Of a stretch of 64,000 nt of DNA, positions 6,468 through 14,492 are shown one piece after another. The notes under the pieces were generated by a model. It worked only from the letters and a program-made list of their open reading frames with translations. It had not been told where the DNA came from and made no database searches. The translations under genes and the position numbers were made by a program. The DNA comes from Runella sp. SP2 (GTDB taxonomy: Bacteria; Bacteroidota; Bacteroidia; Cytophagales; Spirosomataceae), in the NCBI RefSeq assembly GCF_003711225.1, contig NZ_CP031030.1:4898001-4962000 (forward strand). The letters run 5' to 3'. Positions within the stretch are counted from its first letter, which is position 1; the number at the start of each line of letters is the position of its first letter.

Positions 6468-8888
6468 TTATTCGTTTTTCAACACTTCTGCGGGGTTACT
6501 TCTTGCTGCTTTGAGCGTTTGCGAGCCAATCATCAGAAAGGCAATCAACAATACTACCAATAAACCCGCCAACAACTCAACCACCTGCACAGGTGTATGA
6601 TAAGGAAAATTGGTGAGTACAAAGCGTTCAAAGAAAAGATACGTCACGGGCAAAGCAATACCCGCTGAGAGCAGTAACTGAAAGAGAAACCCACGGCTAA
6701 GCACATAAATAAGATGGCTCGACGTAGCCCCCATCACTTTTCGGATACTTACCTCTTTCAATCTTGTTTCGGTGGTGTAGGCCACCATGCCAAACAATCC
6801 CATGGAGGCGATTGAAATAGCCAAAAATGCAAGGAAGCCAATGATTTTGAGCAGTGTAGAAAATTCGCTGTAAGCCTCTTCGATTTCTTCGTCATAAAAT
6901 TTTGCGTTTAGAGGGTGTACTCGGTCAATTCCCTTCCAAGCTGCCTCTATTTTGGCCCTTGTTGCCAGCAAATCGGTGCTTTTTATTTTTACATTCACCA
7001 CGGCCCTATCGTTGGGCGTCCAGTGCATAAAAGCAACGGGTTCAATCAGATTATCGACTTTGCCATAGTGAAAGTCTTTCATTACCCCCACAATTTCTAC
7101 TTGGCGAGTCCCTTGAAAATTGGTAAATGTCACTACCTCACCAATTGCTTTTTCGGGGGTATTGGCGGCAAGATTAAACCGTTTTAAGAATTGCTGGTTT
7201 ACAATCATTTCGGTGGCAGCCATTGAGGTAGTGGGGTGCGTCTTAAAACTCCCCCCCGCAATAAGTTGGTACTCATGCAAGGTAAGGTAGTTTTCATCCA
7301 CGTTATTGGTCATTACCAAGGCCGAGTCGAGGGAGTTTTTATATTTAACAAAACCTCCCCAGGCATTCCCTACGCTCGTCACAATAACCGACCGCGACAA
7401 GGCCGTCACTTCAGGCATTTCGCTCAGTTGTTTTACAAAGGCATCGGGTCGGTTTCCCTGCATGTCAATGTTGAGAATGTTTTCGGTGCTAAACCCCAAA
7501 TCAAAGGAGAGGATGTTTTTGTACTGCACATACCCAACCGCCGTAGTCGTAATAAAAATGAGGGTAAGAGTGTACTGAACCACCACCAAGGCTCGCCTTA
7601 GGGTAAGGTGCTTGAATACCTTCACAGTTGATACGTTCCGAAGTGCACTCATCGCACTGACTTTTGAAAAGAACAACGCAGGCATAAAACCTGCCAAAGC
7701 GCCCACCGTTACCGAAAAAACGACAAAAGCTAGTATCATCCACGGCGTGAGTTCAAGTTGTACCGTTTGCTGCATTTCGGGAGCTAAGCTTATCAGTATC
7801 GGTCGCAAAATGAGAAACAGCACAAAAGACAACACCAGTGCAGCCAGTGAAATCATAATGGCTTCTACCAAAAACTGTTGCCGTACTTCACTTTTTCCTG
7901 CCCCAATCGCTTTGCGAAGCCCTACCTCTTTGAAGCGGCGCATGGCACGAGCAATCGAAAGGTTGGTATAATTGAAACAGGCCGACAAAATCACCACCAA
8001 AGCAAGCCCCACAAGTATCCACAAGACCATTGGTGGCATATGAGGGCCCGCCGCACCAGGCCCACCTTCGGTTCGGCGGAGCGTTTCACCCACCACAATA
8101 TTGTACAAAGGCAGAAGCTCAAGCTTTATCTTTGTACTGTGATTGGTGAGATTTTCTTCTCTTGCTACTGTTTCTAACTGCGATTCAACCGTCGCAACAT
8201 CGCCGTTTTCGGGAAGTAACAGGTAAACGGAATTAGCCCATTTGCTGAGCCATTGATCCCAATTTTTGCCCTTGTTGAGTTGTTCAGCCGTTGATAAAGA
8301 CACCAACGCCTCAAAATGAATGTGTGAAAAAAACGGAACATCCTTCATGACTCCCGTCACTCGGTAATTGAGCGTATCAAACTGAACCGCTTTCCCAAGC
8401 ACATCTTCTCGGCCAAAAAGCTTTCGGGCAGCGGTTTCGGTCAACACAATCGAGTAAGGTTCTTTCAGGGCAGTGGTGACACTTCCTTCCCGCATCGAGA
8501 AGCTAAATACGTTGAAAAACGAAGGAGTTGCCCAAACACCCTTGATTGGAAGTACATTATCTCCTACTTTGGCATCTTGTGAAAAATCATTACCAACAAT
8601 CGCCACCTCTTCAGCCCCCGCCACTTTTTCCTTAATGAGTTTGCCCACCTTTATTGAGGTAGCAGCGTATTTACCACTTTGTTCTCCATTGACGGTCGCC
8701 ATGTTGGTGAGGCGGTAGATTCTGTCACCCTTATCGTGAAACTTGTCGTAGGAATAAAGATCCAGCACAAAAGCAATCAACAGTAACCCCACTGACATGC
8801 TGATGGCAAGGCCAACAATGTTGATGAAGGAGAATAATTTATTGCGCAGCAAATTGCGTCGTGATGTTTTAATGTAGCTTCCAATCAT
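6468..8888 (-). CDS. MacB/FtsX-like ABC transporter permease
   Basis: 806 residues, the common size for Bacteroidota permeases with two FtsX modules. TM1 (about 20-42) sits in the N-terminal MacB_PCD region after SYIKTSRRNLLRNKLFSF. A long periplasmic domain follows, then TM helices near 290-410 (ILVGLALVVILSACFNYTNL), a second TM near 430-450 starting the second module, and three C-terminal helices ending in SNPAEVLKNE. The motif RRFKEVGLRKAIGAGKSEV and its repeat TRLKEVSIRKVMGATSSH are the FtsX-family coupling segments. No ATPase gene is adjacent, so the partner must be elsewhere. Probably exports a small molecule or peptide, or transmits force across the envelope; substrate unknown. The gene is bracketed by the two 69-bp hairpin repeats. 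Confidence 0.85.
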   Translation of the reverse strand: MIGSYIKTSRRNLLRNKLFSFINIVGLAISMSVGLLLIAFVLDLYSYDKFHDKGDRIYRLTNMATVNGEQSGKYAATSIKVGKLIKEKVAGAEEVAIVGNDFSQDAKVGDNVLPIKGVWATPSFFNVFSFSMREGSVTTALKEPYSIVLTETAARKLFGREDVLGKAVQFDTLNYRVTGVMKDVPFFSHIHFEALVSLSTAEQLNKGKNWDQWLSKWANSVYLLLPENGDVATVESQLETVAREENLTNHSTKIKLELLPLYNIVVGETLRRTEGGPGAAGPHMPPMVLWILVGLALVVILSACFNYTNLSIARAMRRFKEVGLRKAIGAGKSEVRQQFLVEAIMISLAALVLSFVLFLILRPILISLAPEMQQTVQLELTPWMILAFVVFSVTVGALAGFMPALFFSKVSAMSALRNVSTVKVFKHLTLRRALVVVQYTLTLIFITTTAVGYVQYKNILSFDLGFSTENILNIDMQGNRPDAFVKQLSEMPEVTALSRSVIVTSVGNAWGGFVKYKNSLDSALVMTNNVDENYLTLHEYQLIAGGSFKTHPTTSMAATEMIVNQQFLKRFNLAANTPEKAIGEVVTFTNFQGTRQVEIVGVMKDFHYGKVDNLIEPVAFMHWTPNDRAVVNVKIKSTDLLATRAKIEAAWKGIDRVHPLNAKFYDEEIEEAYSEFSTLLKIIGFLAFLAISIASMGLFGMVAYTTETRLKEVSIRKVMGATSSHLIYVLSRGFLFQLLLSAGIALPVTYLFFERFVLTNFPYHTPVQVVELLAGLLVVLLIAFLMIGSQTLKAARSNPAEVLKNE

Positions 8889-9007
8889 GGCCCAAGGTTT
8901 AGTTAGTTCTGTACTAATTTCTTATCGCAAGAGTACTGAACGATTGAAAGTTAAATACAAAAATGGGGTAAATTGGGCTAAAAATGGGATGAATCTCCGT
9001 GACACAA

Positions 9008-9076
9008 TGTCAAATGCAGAGTGCAGAGTGTCGAGTAAGTGGCTTTCATTCGACATTCTGCACTCTGCATTCGACA
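9008..9076. repeat. Hairpin repeat, copy 2 (69 bp)
   Basis: Same element and orientation as at 6377-6445. Arms 9008-9036 and 9048-9076. Three substitutions relative to copy 1, one of them an A/C mismatch at 9012 in the stem. It lies between the 3' end of the M3 peptidase gene and the 5' end of the permease gene. A 13-bp fragment CAGAATGTCGAAT of the same element remains at 31976-31988. Confidence 0.85.
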
Positions 9077-9091
9077 CTCTAAATATCAGTT

Positions 9092-10813
9092 TTATTTCAA
9101 CTTCGTCAATTCTTCTTTTACAAAATTCATCAGCTCAGTGATGTAGCCTTTTGAAAAATCGAAAGGAATGTTGGCTGCTGCATAAATTTGGCTAATCGGC
9201 ACGGTGTAACCCAATTTTAGGGCGTTCAAATACCCTTCGAGTCCCTTTTGTGGGTTTTGTTTGTAATTGCGCCACACACCTACGGCTCCTAGCTGCGCCA
9301 TGCCGTATTCGATGTAGTAAAACGGCACTTCGTAAATATGGAGCTGTTTTTGCCAAATGTATTTTTTTGCGTCTTCGAGCCCGTTCCAGTCGGTTATGGA
9401 GTCGCTAAATTGTTCATAAACTGCCACCCACGCTGCTTGCCGCTGCTCAATGGTATGCGTAGGATTTTCGTACAACCAATGTTGAAACTTGTCGATGGTA
9501 GCTACCCAAGGCAGAGTTTCGATAATCGACTCCAAATGCTGGATTTTGGCGCGGCGTAGGTCATCTTCATTGTCGAAGAACACATCCCAGTAGTCCATCG
9601 TCAACAACTCCATGCTCATCGAGGCCAATTCCGCCACTTCGGCAGGAGGGTTTTTGAAGGCATTGAGCATCAAATCGCGCGTTACAAAATTGTGTACGGC
9701 GTGGCCTCCTTCGTGTAGCAGCGTCACCAAATCGCGCAGGTTGGAGGTTGCATTCATAAAAATGAACGGTACTCCAATTTCTTCCAACGGATAATTATAC
9801 CCCCCTGGCGCTTTCCCCTTTCTCGATTCGAGGTCGAGGTGACCCATTTCTTTCATAATCCGTAGATAATCACCCAATTGAGGGTCAAGGTTAGTAAAGC
9901 AAGTGATTGTTTTTTCCAACAATTCTTCTCCCGTACTAAACGGTTTTAGCGGCGGGCGGTTTTGGGGATCTACTTTAAAATCCCACGGGCGAAGCGCTTC
10001 CAACGCCAACGCTTCTTTACGCTCTTTAGCCATGTCACTGAGCATCGGCACGACTGCTTCCGCCACCGATTCGTGAAAATTGAAACAATCTTGTGGCGTG
10101 TAATCAAAGCGCCCCAACGCGGCAAACATATAATCGCGGAAGTTGGCAAAACCTGCATTGGTGGCTACTTCGTGACGCAAATCACGAAGGGAATTGAGTA
10201 ATTGGTCTAGCGTATCTTTATCGGCCAAGCGGCGTGATTGAATTTTTTTCCACGCTTCTTCACGCACCGTACGGTCGGTTGATTGTAATATATCCGACGC
10301 TTTTTGAAGCGTCATTTCTTCCCCGTTTATCGTCACCGTCATCGCCCCGATAATCGCGCCGTATTTGGCTTGTTCGGTTTGGATTTGGGTTTGTAACGGA
10401 ATATTTTCTTCCCTAAAAATCTCAATCGCTTTCTTCATTCCGCGCAGTGCCACTTCAAAACCTTGGTCTTTGAGTTCGCTCAAAAAAGGGCTGGCCAAGG
10501 CTTTCTTATCCAACTCATTTCCGTAGGTACTGAGCTGTGGCTGAAAGTTTTCCACAAAATCGTTGAACTCCTGTTGATATTGTTCGCTGCTGGTATCGCA
10601 GGTCATGCGGATGTATCGCCAAGCAAAGTTTTCGGATAAATACGACTCCAATTCGCTCTTATCCAAAAACCACTGACGAAGTTCGTCTGCTGATTCAATA
10701 GCGCGATTTTTTAGGTTTTCGTAAAAAGGTTGAAGTTGCTCCCAAGTCGTTAAAGAAAACTCCTCGCCCAAAAACGGACGGGGCGGGCGCTGCGGTATGG
10801 TAAGTGCTGACAT
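9092..10813 (-). CDS. M3 family oligoendopeptidase (PepF-like)
   Basis: 573-residue cytoplasmic zinc metallopeptidase of family M3 that cleaves short peptides. The catalytic HEGGHAVHNF (HExxH; zinc ligands and Glu) lies near residue 365. A glutamate zinc ligand is expected about 25 residues later, in the segment VAELASMSMELLT. The C-terminal part (YYIEYGMAQLGAVGVWRNY) is typical of the oligoendopeptidase F group. No signal peptide. Length is normal for the family. The gene is divergent from crtZ, and the hairpin repeat copy 2 follows its stop codon. Confidence 0.9.
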   Translation of the reverse strand: MSALTIPQRPPRPFLGEEFSLTTWEQLQPFYENLKNRAIESADELRQWFLDKSELESYLSENFAWRYIRMTCDTSSEQYQQEFNDFVENFQPQLSTYGNELDKKALASPFLSELKDQGFEVALRGMKKAIEIFREENIPLQTQIQTEQAKYGAIIGAMTVTINGEEMTLQKASDILQSTDRTVREEAWKKIQSRRLADKDTLDQLLNSLRDLRHEVATNAGFANFRDYMFAALGRFDYTPQDCFNFHESVAEAVVPMLSDMAKERKEALALEALRPWDFKVDPQNRPPLKPFSTGEELLEKTITCFTNLDPQLGDYLRIMKEMGHLDLESRKGKAPGGYNYPLEEIGVPFIFMNATSNLRDLVTLLHEGGHAVHNFVTRDLMLNAFKNPPAEVAELASMSMELLTMDYWDVFFDNEDDLRRAKIQHLESIIETLPWVATIDKFQHWLYENPTHTIEQRQAAWVAVYEQFSDSITDWNGLEDAKKYIWQKQLHIYEVPFYYIEYGMAQLGAVGVWRNYKQNPQKGLEGYLNALKLGYTVPISQIYAAANIPFDFSKGYITELMNFVKEELTKLK

Positions 10814-10901
10814 AAAGCTAAATTTGCAATGTTTTGGTTTTGTTGTCTAACAAAAGAACCTAAAAATTGGTTTTTCTGAAAACATCGGACATTTATTTCC
10901 C

Positions 10902-11360
10902 ATGCTACTCAATTTTCTCCTTGTGCTCGGCACGTTTGTTTTTATGGAAGGCTTTGCCTGGTTCACGCACAAATACATCATGCACGGCATTATGTGGAAC
11001 TGGCACGAATCGCACCACGTACACCACAAAGGCTGGTGGGAAACCAATGACCTCTTTGGAATTATTTTTGGCGCGTCGGCCACGGGTCTCATCGTAGTGG
11101 GCTCAGAAGTAGAATCGCTTCGTTGGTTGATGTACGTTGGGTTTGGCATTACCCTGTACGGCGTCGGGTATTTTCTTTTTCACGACGTGATTGTTCACCG
11201 TCGGGTAAAAATCAAATTTAAAACCAGCAATCGCTACCTCAACCGCATCATTCGGGCGCATTATATTCACCACAAAGTCCACGAGCGCGACGGTGCCGAG
11301 GCGTTTGGTTTTTTGTACGCCCCAAAAAAATATGAGAAGGCATCCGTGAAAGGCGAATAA
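10902..11360 (+). CDS. crtZ: Beta-carotene 3-hydroxylase CrtZ-like (fatty acid hydroxylase superfamily)
   Basis: 152-residue integral membrane non-haem di-iron hydroxylase. The family's histidine motifs are all present: HKYIMHG, HESHHVHH, HDVIVHRR and HYIHHKVH, embedded in hydrophobic segments (LLNFLLVLGTFVFMEGF, the stretch around GLIVVGSEV and YVGFGITLYGVGYFLF). CrtZ adds hydroxyl groups at C3 of beta-ionone rings to make zeaxanthin, which fits a pigmented Bacteroidota. No other carotenoid gene lies in the window. A -7-like TAAATTTG occurs at 10819-10826. Identification is strong from length and histidine pattern; the exact carotenoid substrate is inferred. Confidence 0.88.
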   Translation: MLLNFLLVLGTFVFMEGFAWFTHKYIMHGIMWNWHESHHVHHKGWWETNDLFGIIFGASATGLIVVGSEVESLRWLMYVGFGITLYGVGYFLFHDVIVHRRVKIKFKTSNRYLNRIIRAHYIHHKVHERDGAEAFGFLYAPKKYEKASVKGE

Positions 11361-11439
11361 TAACTCTCAACTACTTCTCAGTTTTTATAGTAGTTTTCAT
11401 TTGGGTGCGTCTTTTTTCCCAAAATACCAGATTAAGATT

Positions 11440-12201
11440 ATGACAAGATTGTTTTACTGCTGCGCTTTCTTGTTGGCGCTCACGGTAAGTTCGTTTGCCC
11501 AGAAAAAGAAAAAAGCCGCATCAACGACCAAAGATGCCATCTTAGTTTTTTCTAAAACCAAGGGATTCCGCCACGCTTCTATTCCCAAAGGGAAGGCTGC
11601 GTTGATGTTGCTTGGTGAACAAAACAAATTCGCCGTAGATACGACCGAAGATGCCAGCGCATTTACGTCCGAAAACTTAAAAAAATACAAAGCAGTGGTA
11701 TTTTTGAGTACCACGGGTGACGTCCTCAACGATGCCCAACAAACTGCTTTTGAACAATACATCCGCGGAGGCGGCGGTTACGTAGGAATCCATGCGGCGG
11801 CCGATACTGAATACGATTGGCCTTGGTACAATCAGTTGGTAGGGGCGTATTTTCTAAGCCATCCCAAGCAGCAAAGCGTGGACGTAGTGGTACACAGCCA
11901 AAATCACCCTTCTACCTCAATGCTTCCCGACCGCTGGAAGCGTTTTGACGAATTGTATAACTATAAAAAAATTGTGTTGGGGATTAAAGTCCTCGCCACG
12001 CTCGATGAAAGCACCTACAAAGGGGGCGCAAACGGGGTAAATCACCCGTTTATATGGTATCGTGAATTTGACGGAGGGCGCTCGTTTTACACAGGTGGCG
12101 GCCACACCGACGAATCGTTTGTAGAACCATTGTTTGTCCAACACCTTTTAGGCGGCATCGAATACGCCATGGGACGCAAGTCCGTAAAGAAACCAATGTA
12201 A
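11440..12201 (+). CDS. Secreted ThuA-like domain protein
   Basis: 253 residues: signal peptide MTRLFYCCAFLLALTVSSFAQ, a Lys-rich stretch, then one ThuA-like domain (class I glutamine amidotransferase-like fold). Visible family features are the strand AILVFSKTKGFRHASI, VVFLSTTGDVLN, the glycine-rich turn YIRGGGGYVGIHAAADTEYDWPW and PFIWYREFDGGRSFYTGGGHT near the end. Such proteins often sit in carbohydrate-degradation loci or are fused to glycan-binding domains, but the biochemical activity is not established. The start at 11440 is chosen because the signal peptide begins there; an in-frame TTG at 11401 would bury it. Followed by a terminator. Confidence 0.8.
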   Translation: MTRLFYCCAFLLALTVSSFAQKKKKAASTTKDAILVFSKTKGFRHASIPKGKAALMLLGEQNKFAVDTTEDASAFTSENLKKYKAVVFLSTTGDVLNDAQQTAFEQYIRGGGGYVGIHAAADTEYDWPWYNQLVGAYFLSHPKQQSVDVVVHSQNHPSTSMLPDRWKRFDELYNYKKIVLGIKVLATLDESTYKGGANGVNHPFIWYREFDGGRSFYTGGGHTDESFVEPLFVQHLLGGIEYAMGRKSVKKPM

Positions 12202-12232
12202 GGGGTTACGTTGGCACCTGAGTACAATCACG

Positions 12233-12266
12233 AAAAAGGCAGGCCCGAAAGGAACCTGCCTTTTTT
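12233..12266 (+). terminator. Intrinsic terminator
   Basis: 11-bp stem AAAAAGGCAGG / CCTGCCTTTTT (12233-12243 and 12255-12265) followed by T, closing the ThuA-like gene. Confidence 0.85.
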
Positions 12267-12351
12267 ATACACCAAAAATCAGCGAAAATGATGCTAAAAC
12301 TGCGTTTTTTTTGGTACTTTACACAAAATTCTATTTCGCCGTTCCTTACCC

Positions 12352-13146
12352 ATGAAGATAAGAGGTAAAAGTGTATTTAAGTACCAAATACACACCCCTA
12401 CAACCGTTCAAATGCTTCTTAGTCCCCGACGCCAAGAGGGACAAATTGTCCTCAAAGAAGAATTTAGCACCGACCCTTTTGTTCCTTTTAGCAACTACAA
12501 CGACTCTTACGAAAACCATTGTGTACGCGCCGTTCTCCCCGTCGGGCAGCTCACCATTACTACCGAAATAGAAGTGCTGGTCGAAGAAGAAGAGGCGCCA
12601 AGCGCTCCTTTTCCCCCCTATATTTTGGTGGAAAATTTGCCTACGGAAACGTTGGTATATCTTTCGCCCAGTCGTTATTGCCAGTCGGATTTGTACGAAC
12701 TTCAAAACTTAGCAAGCCAAATAGTTGGCGATGCCTCTTGGGGTTACGAACAAGTAGAAGCTATCAGGCGTTGGATTTACCACCATGTTCGCTACGAATA
12801 CAACACCACTTATTCGACCACCACGGCCTTAGACGTAGTTTATCAGCGAGTAGGTGTTTGTCGCGATTTTACGCATTTGGGCATTGCCTTGTGCCGCACG
12901 CTGTCTATCCCCGCCCGCATGACCGTTGGCTACCTCGACAAGCTCAATTTCATGGATTTACATGCTTGGTTTGAAGCCTACGTAGGCGACCGATGGTACA
13001 CTTTCGACGCCGTTCAGTCAGAAACCCACGGCTACCGCGTTGTGCTTGGCTATGGCCGCGACGCCGCCGACGTAGCCATGGTAACGCAATTTGGCAATGC
13101 AACCCTCGATTCGCTGGAAGTAGAGACGGAGCTGTTGGAGGAATGA
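12352..13146 (+). CDS. Transglutaminase-like cysteine protease-fold protein
   Basis: 264 residues, no signal peptide. The N-terminal half is a bacterial transglutaminase-like beta domain. The core follows with the Cys-His-Asp triad expected for the superfamily: Cys in RVGVCRDFTHLGIALCR (about residue 170), His in MDLHAWFEAYVGDRWY, and Asp in TFDAVQSE. Members often act as amidases or peptidases rather than true transglutaminases and are frequently encoded beside glutamate-rich proteins or an ATP-grasp enzyme, neither of which is present here. Stands alone between a terminator and a convergent gene. Substrate unknown. Confidence 0.82.
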   Translation: MKIRGKSVFKYQIHTPTTVQMLLSPRRQEGQIVLKEEFSTDPFVPFSNYNDSYENHCVRAVLPVGQLTITTEIEVLVEEEEAPSAPFPPYILVENLPTETLVYLSPSRYCQSDLYELQNLASQIVGDASWGYEQVEAIRRWIYHHVRYEYNTTYSTTTALDVVYQRVGVCRDFTHLGIALCRTLSIPARMTVGYLDKLNFMDLHAWFEAYVGDRWYTFDAVQSETHGYRVVLGYGRDAADVAMVTQFGNATLDSLEVETELLEE

Positions 13147-13198
13147 GAGTTAGAATTCACTCTTCAGAATTAAAAGCTACATAAAATTGAACTAGGAG

Positions 13199-14233
13199 CT
13201 AGTTCTTTACTATTGACAAAATATCTTGAAAGTTCGTAGAGATAATTTTCAAATTCTCATCCACTAATAACGTGTATGGGATGCCTGTAATTTTAAGCTT
13301 TTGCGCAAGTTCACTATTAAAGCCCCCCTTTAATTCAGAAAGTTGAGGCCAGTTCAGCTTATCTTTTTGAATCGCTTTCAACCAATCTCCTTTATCTTCA
13401 TCTAAGGATACACTTATTATCGCTATCGATTTTTTTTCCAGCAATTTTTGATGCTCTATAAGTATCTTATTCTCATGCCTGCAAGGAGCACACCATGAAG
13501 CCCAAAAATTCAGTATTGTTTTTCCTTTAATCATTGTACTTAATTGCTTCATTTGCCCTTGCGTGTCTGGAACAGTAAAGTCTTCCACTTTTTTTCCAAT
13601 GTCATTTTGCTCTGTTTTTTCGATTTCTTTTTGAAAATCGCGTCCTTCCTCACTATATTGTAACTCCTTCGAAAGCGAAAAAAACTGCTTTTTAGTCCTT
13701 TGTACTCCGCAGTAATACATTGCTTGATTTACTAAAAAGAGAGATAAATAGGAATTATTATGAGCATTAATATACTTTTCGATTTCGTCACCAATCAATG
13801 TATTCCTCTTTAGTATATTTTTTTCCGATTGCACAATTTTATTTTGCAAGTTCATTTGTAAAATAAAATCCTTTGATTCTTGCTCTCCCTCAATGGATAA
13901 TGTTTGTAATCTATGCTCCGTTTGTCCTTCATATTTATATGGAGCTAAGTTTACTTTAATTATTCCATTTGTCAACCATACCCCCAATCCTCCCTTTACC
14001 TTATCTGAATTTATTATCGCAAGACAGGGGTGTTCTACATAGCCTTCAAAAACAAACTTACCACCTCTCACTTTTGAGACTGGTTCGCTTATTTCATTAT
14101 TACCTATAACCATAATGGTGATTGTAGAAATACTATCTGCATTACTAACTTCCCCCTCTAATCGAAACGATTGCTTTTGGGCGTATAATTCTAAATTAAT
14201 ACCTATAAAAAACAAAAAAATAAAGTTTCTCAT
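13199..14233 (-). CDS. TlpA-family thioredoxin-like protein with DUF4369-type N-terminus
   Basis: 344 residues. A signal peptide (NFIFLFFIGINLELYAQ) is followed by a beta-rich DUF4369-like domain and a helical spacer. A C-terminal TlpA/AhpC-type thioredoxin domain follows, with the redox motif WASWCAPCRHENK (about residues 242-254) and the cis-Pro region KITGIPYTLLVDENLKI. The family keeps extracytoplasmic thiols reduced. The gene and its 260-bp upstream region are clearly poorer in G+C than the neighbours: the 60 bases from 13801 have 15 G+C, the 60 bases from 12901 have 31. This suggests more recent acquisition. It is convergent with the transglutaminase gene, with only 52 bp between stops. 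Confidence 0.88.
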   Translation of the reverse strand: MRNFIFLFFIGINLELYAQKQSFRLEGEVSNADSISTITIMVIGNNEISEPVSKVRGGKFVFEGYVEHPCLAIINSDKVKGGLGVWLTNGIIKVNLAPYKYEGQTEHRLQTLSIEGEQESKDFILQMNLQNKIVQSEKNILKRNTLIGDEIEKYINAHNNSYLSLFLVNQAMYYCGVQRTKKQFFSLSKELQYSEEGRDFQKEIEKTEQNDIGKKVEDFTVPDTQGQMKQLSTMIKGKTILNFWASWCAPCRHENKILIEHQKLLEKKSIAIISVSLDEDKGDWLKAIQKDKLNWPQLSELKGGFNSELAQKLKITGIPYTLLVDENLKIISTNFQDILSIVKN

Positions 14234-14492
14234 AACAGTCCACAGTTTTAATTGAAAAGAATAAAATTTACTTATTAATTCTTTTAACGTATTAATTAAA
14301 ATTATATTATTTCAACACGTGAACGTATTAAAAACCCCTTCATAGAAGCGCCACACCCTTTTTCATAAATGAGACATCGCTTCCCTGTTAGCCTTTTTCA
14401 AATCTTGCAAAATAAATTTTGTTTTTATATAAAGTATATTTATATATAAATAATACTTTTAATACAGTAACATTTGTTCATCCAGAAAATCT

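Noticed and set aside
6376-6600. Reading frames starting MSNAEC at 6376 and in the second hairpin (about 9040-9141)
   Set aside because: They are translations of the 69-bp hairpin repeat running into the ends of minus-strand genes, not real genes.
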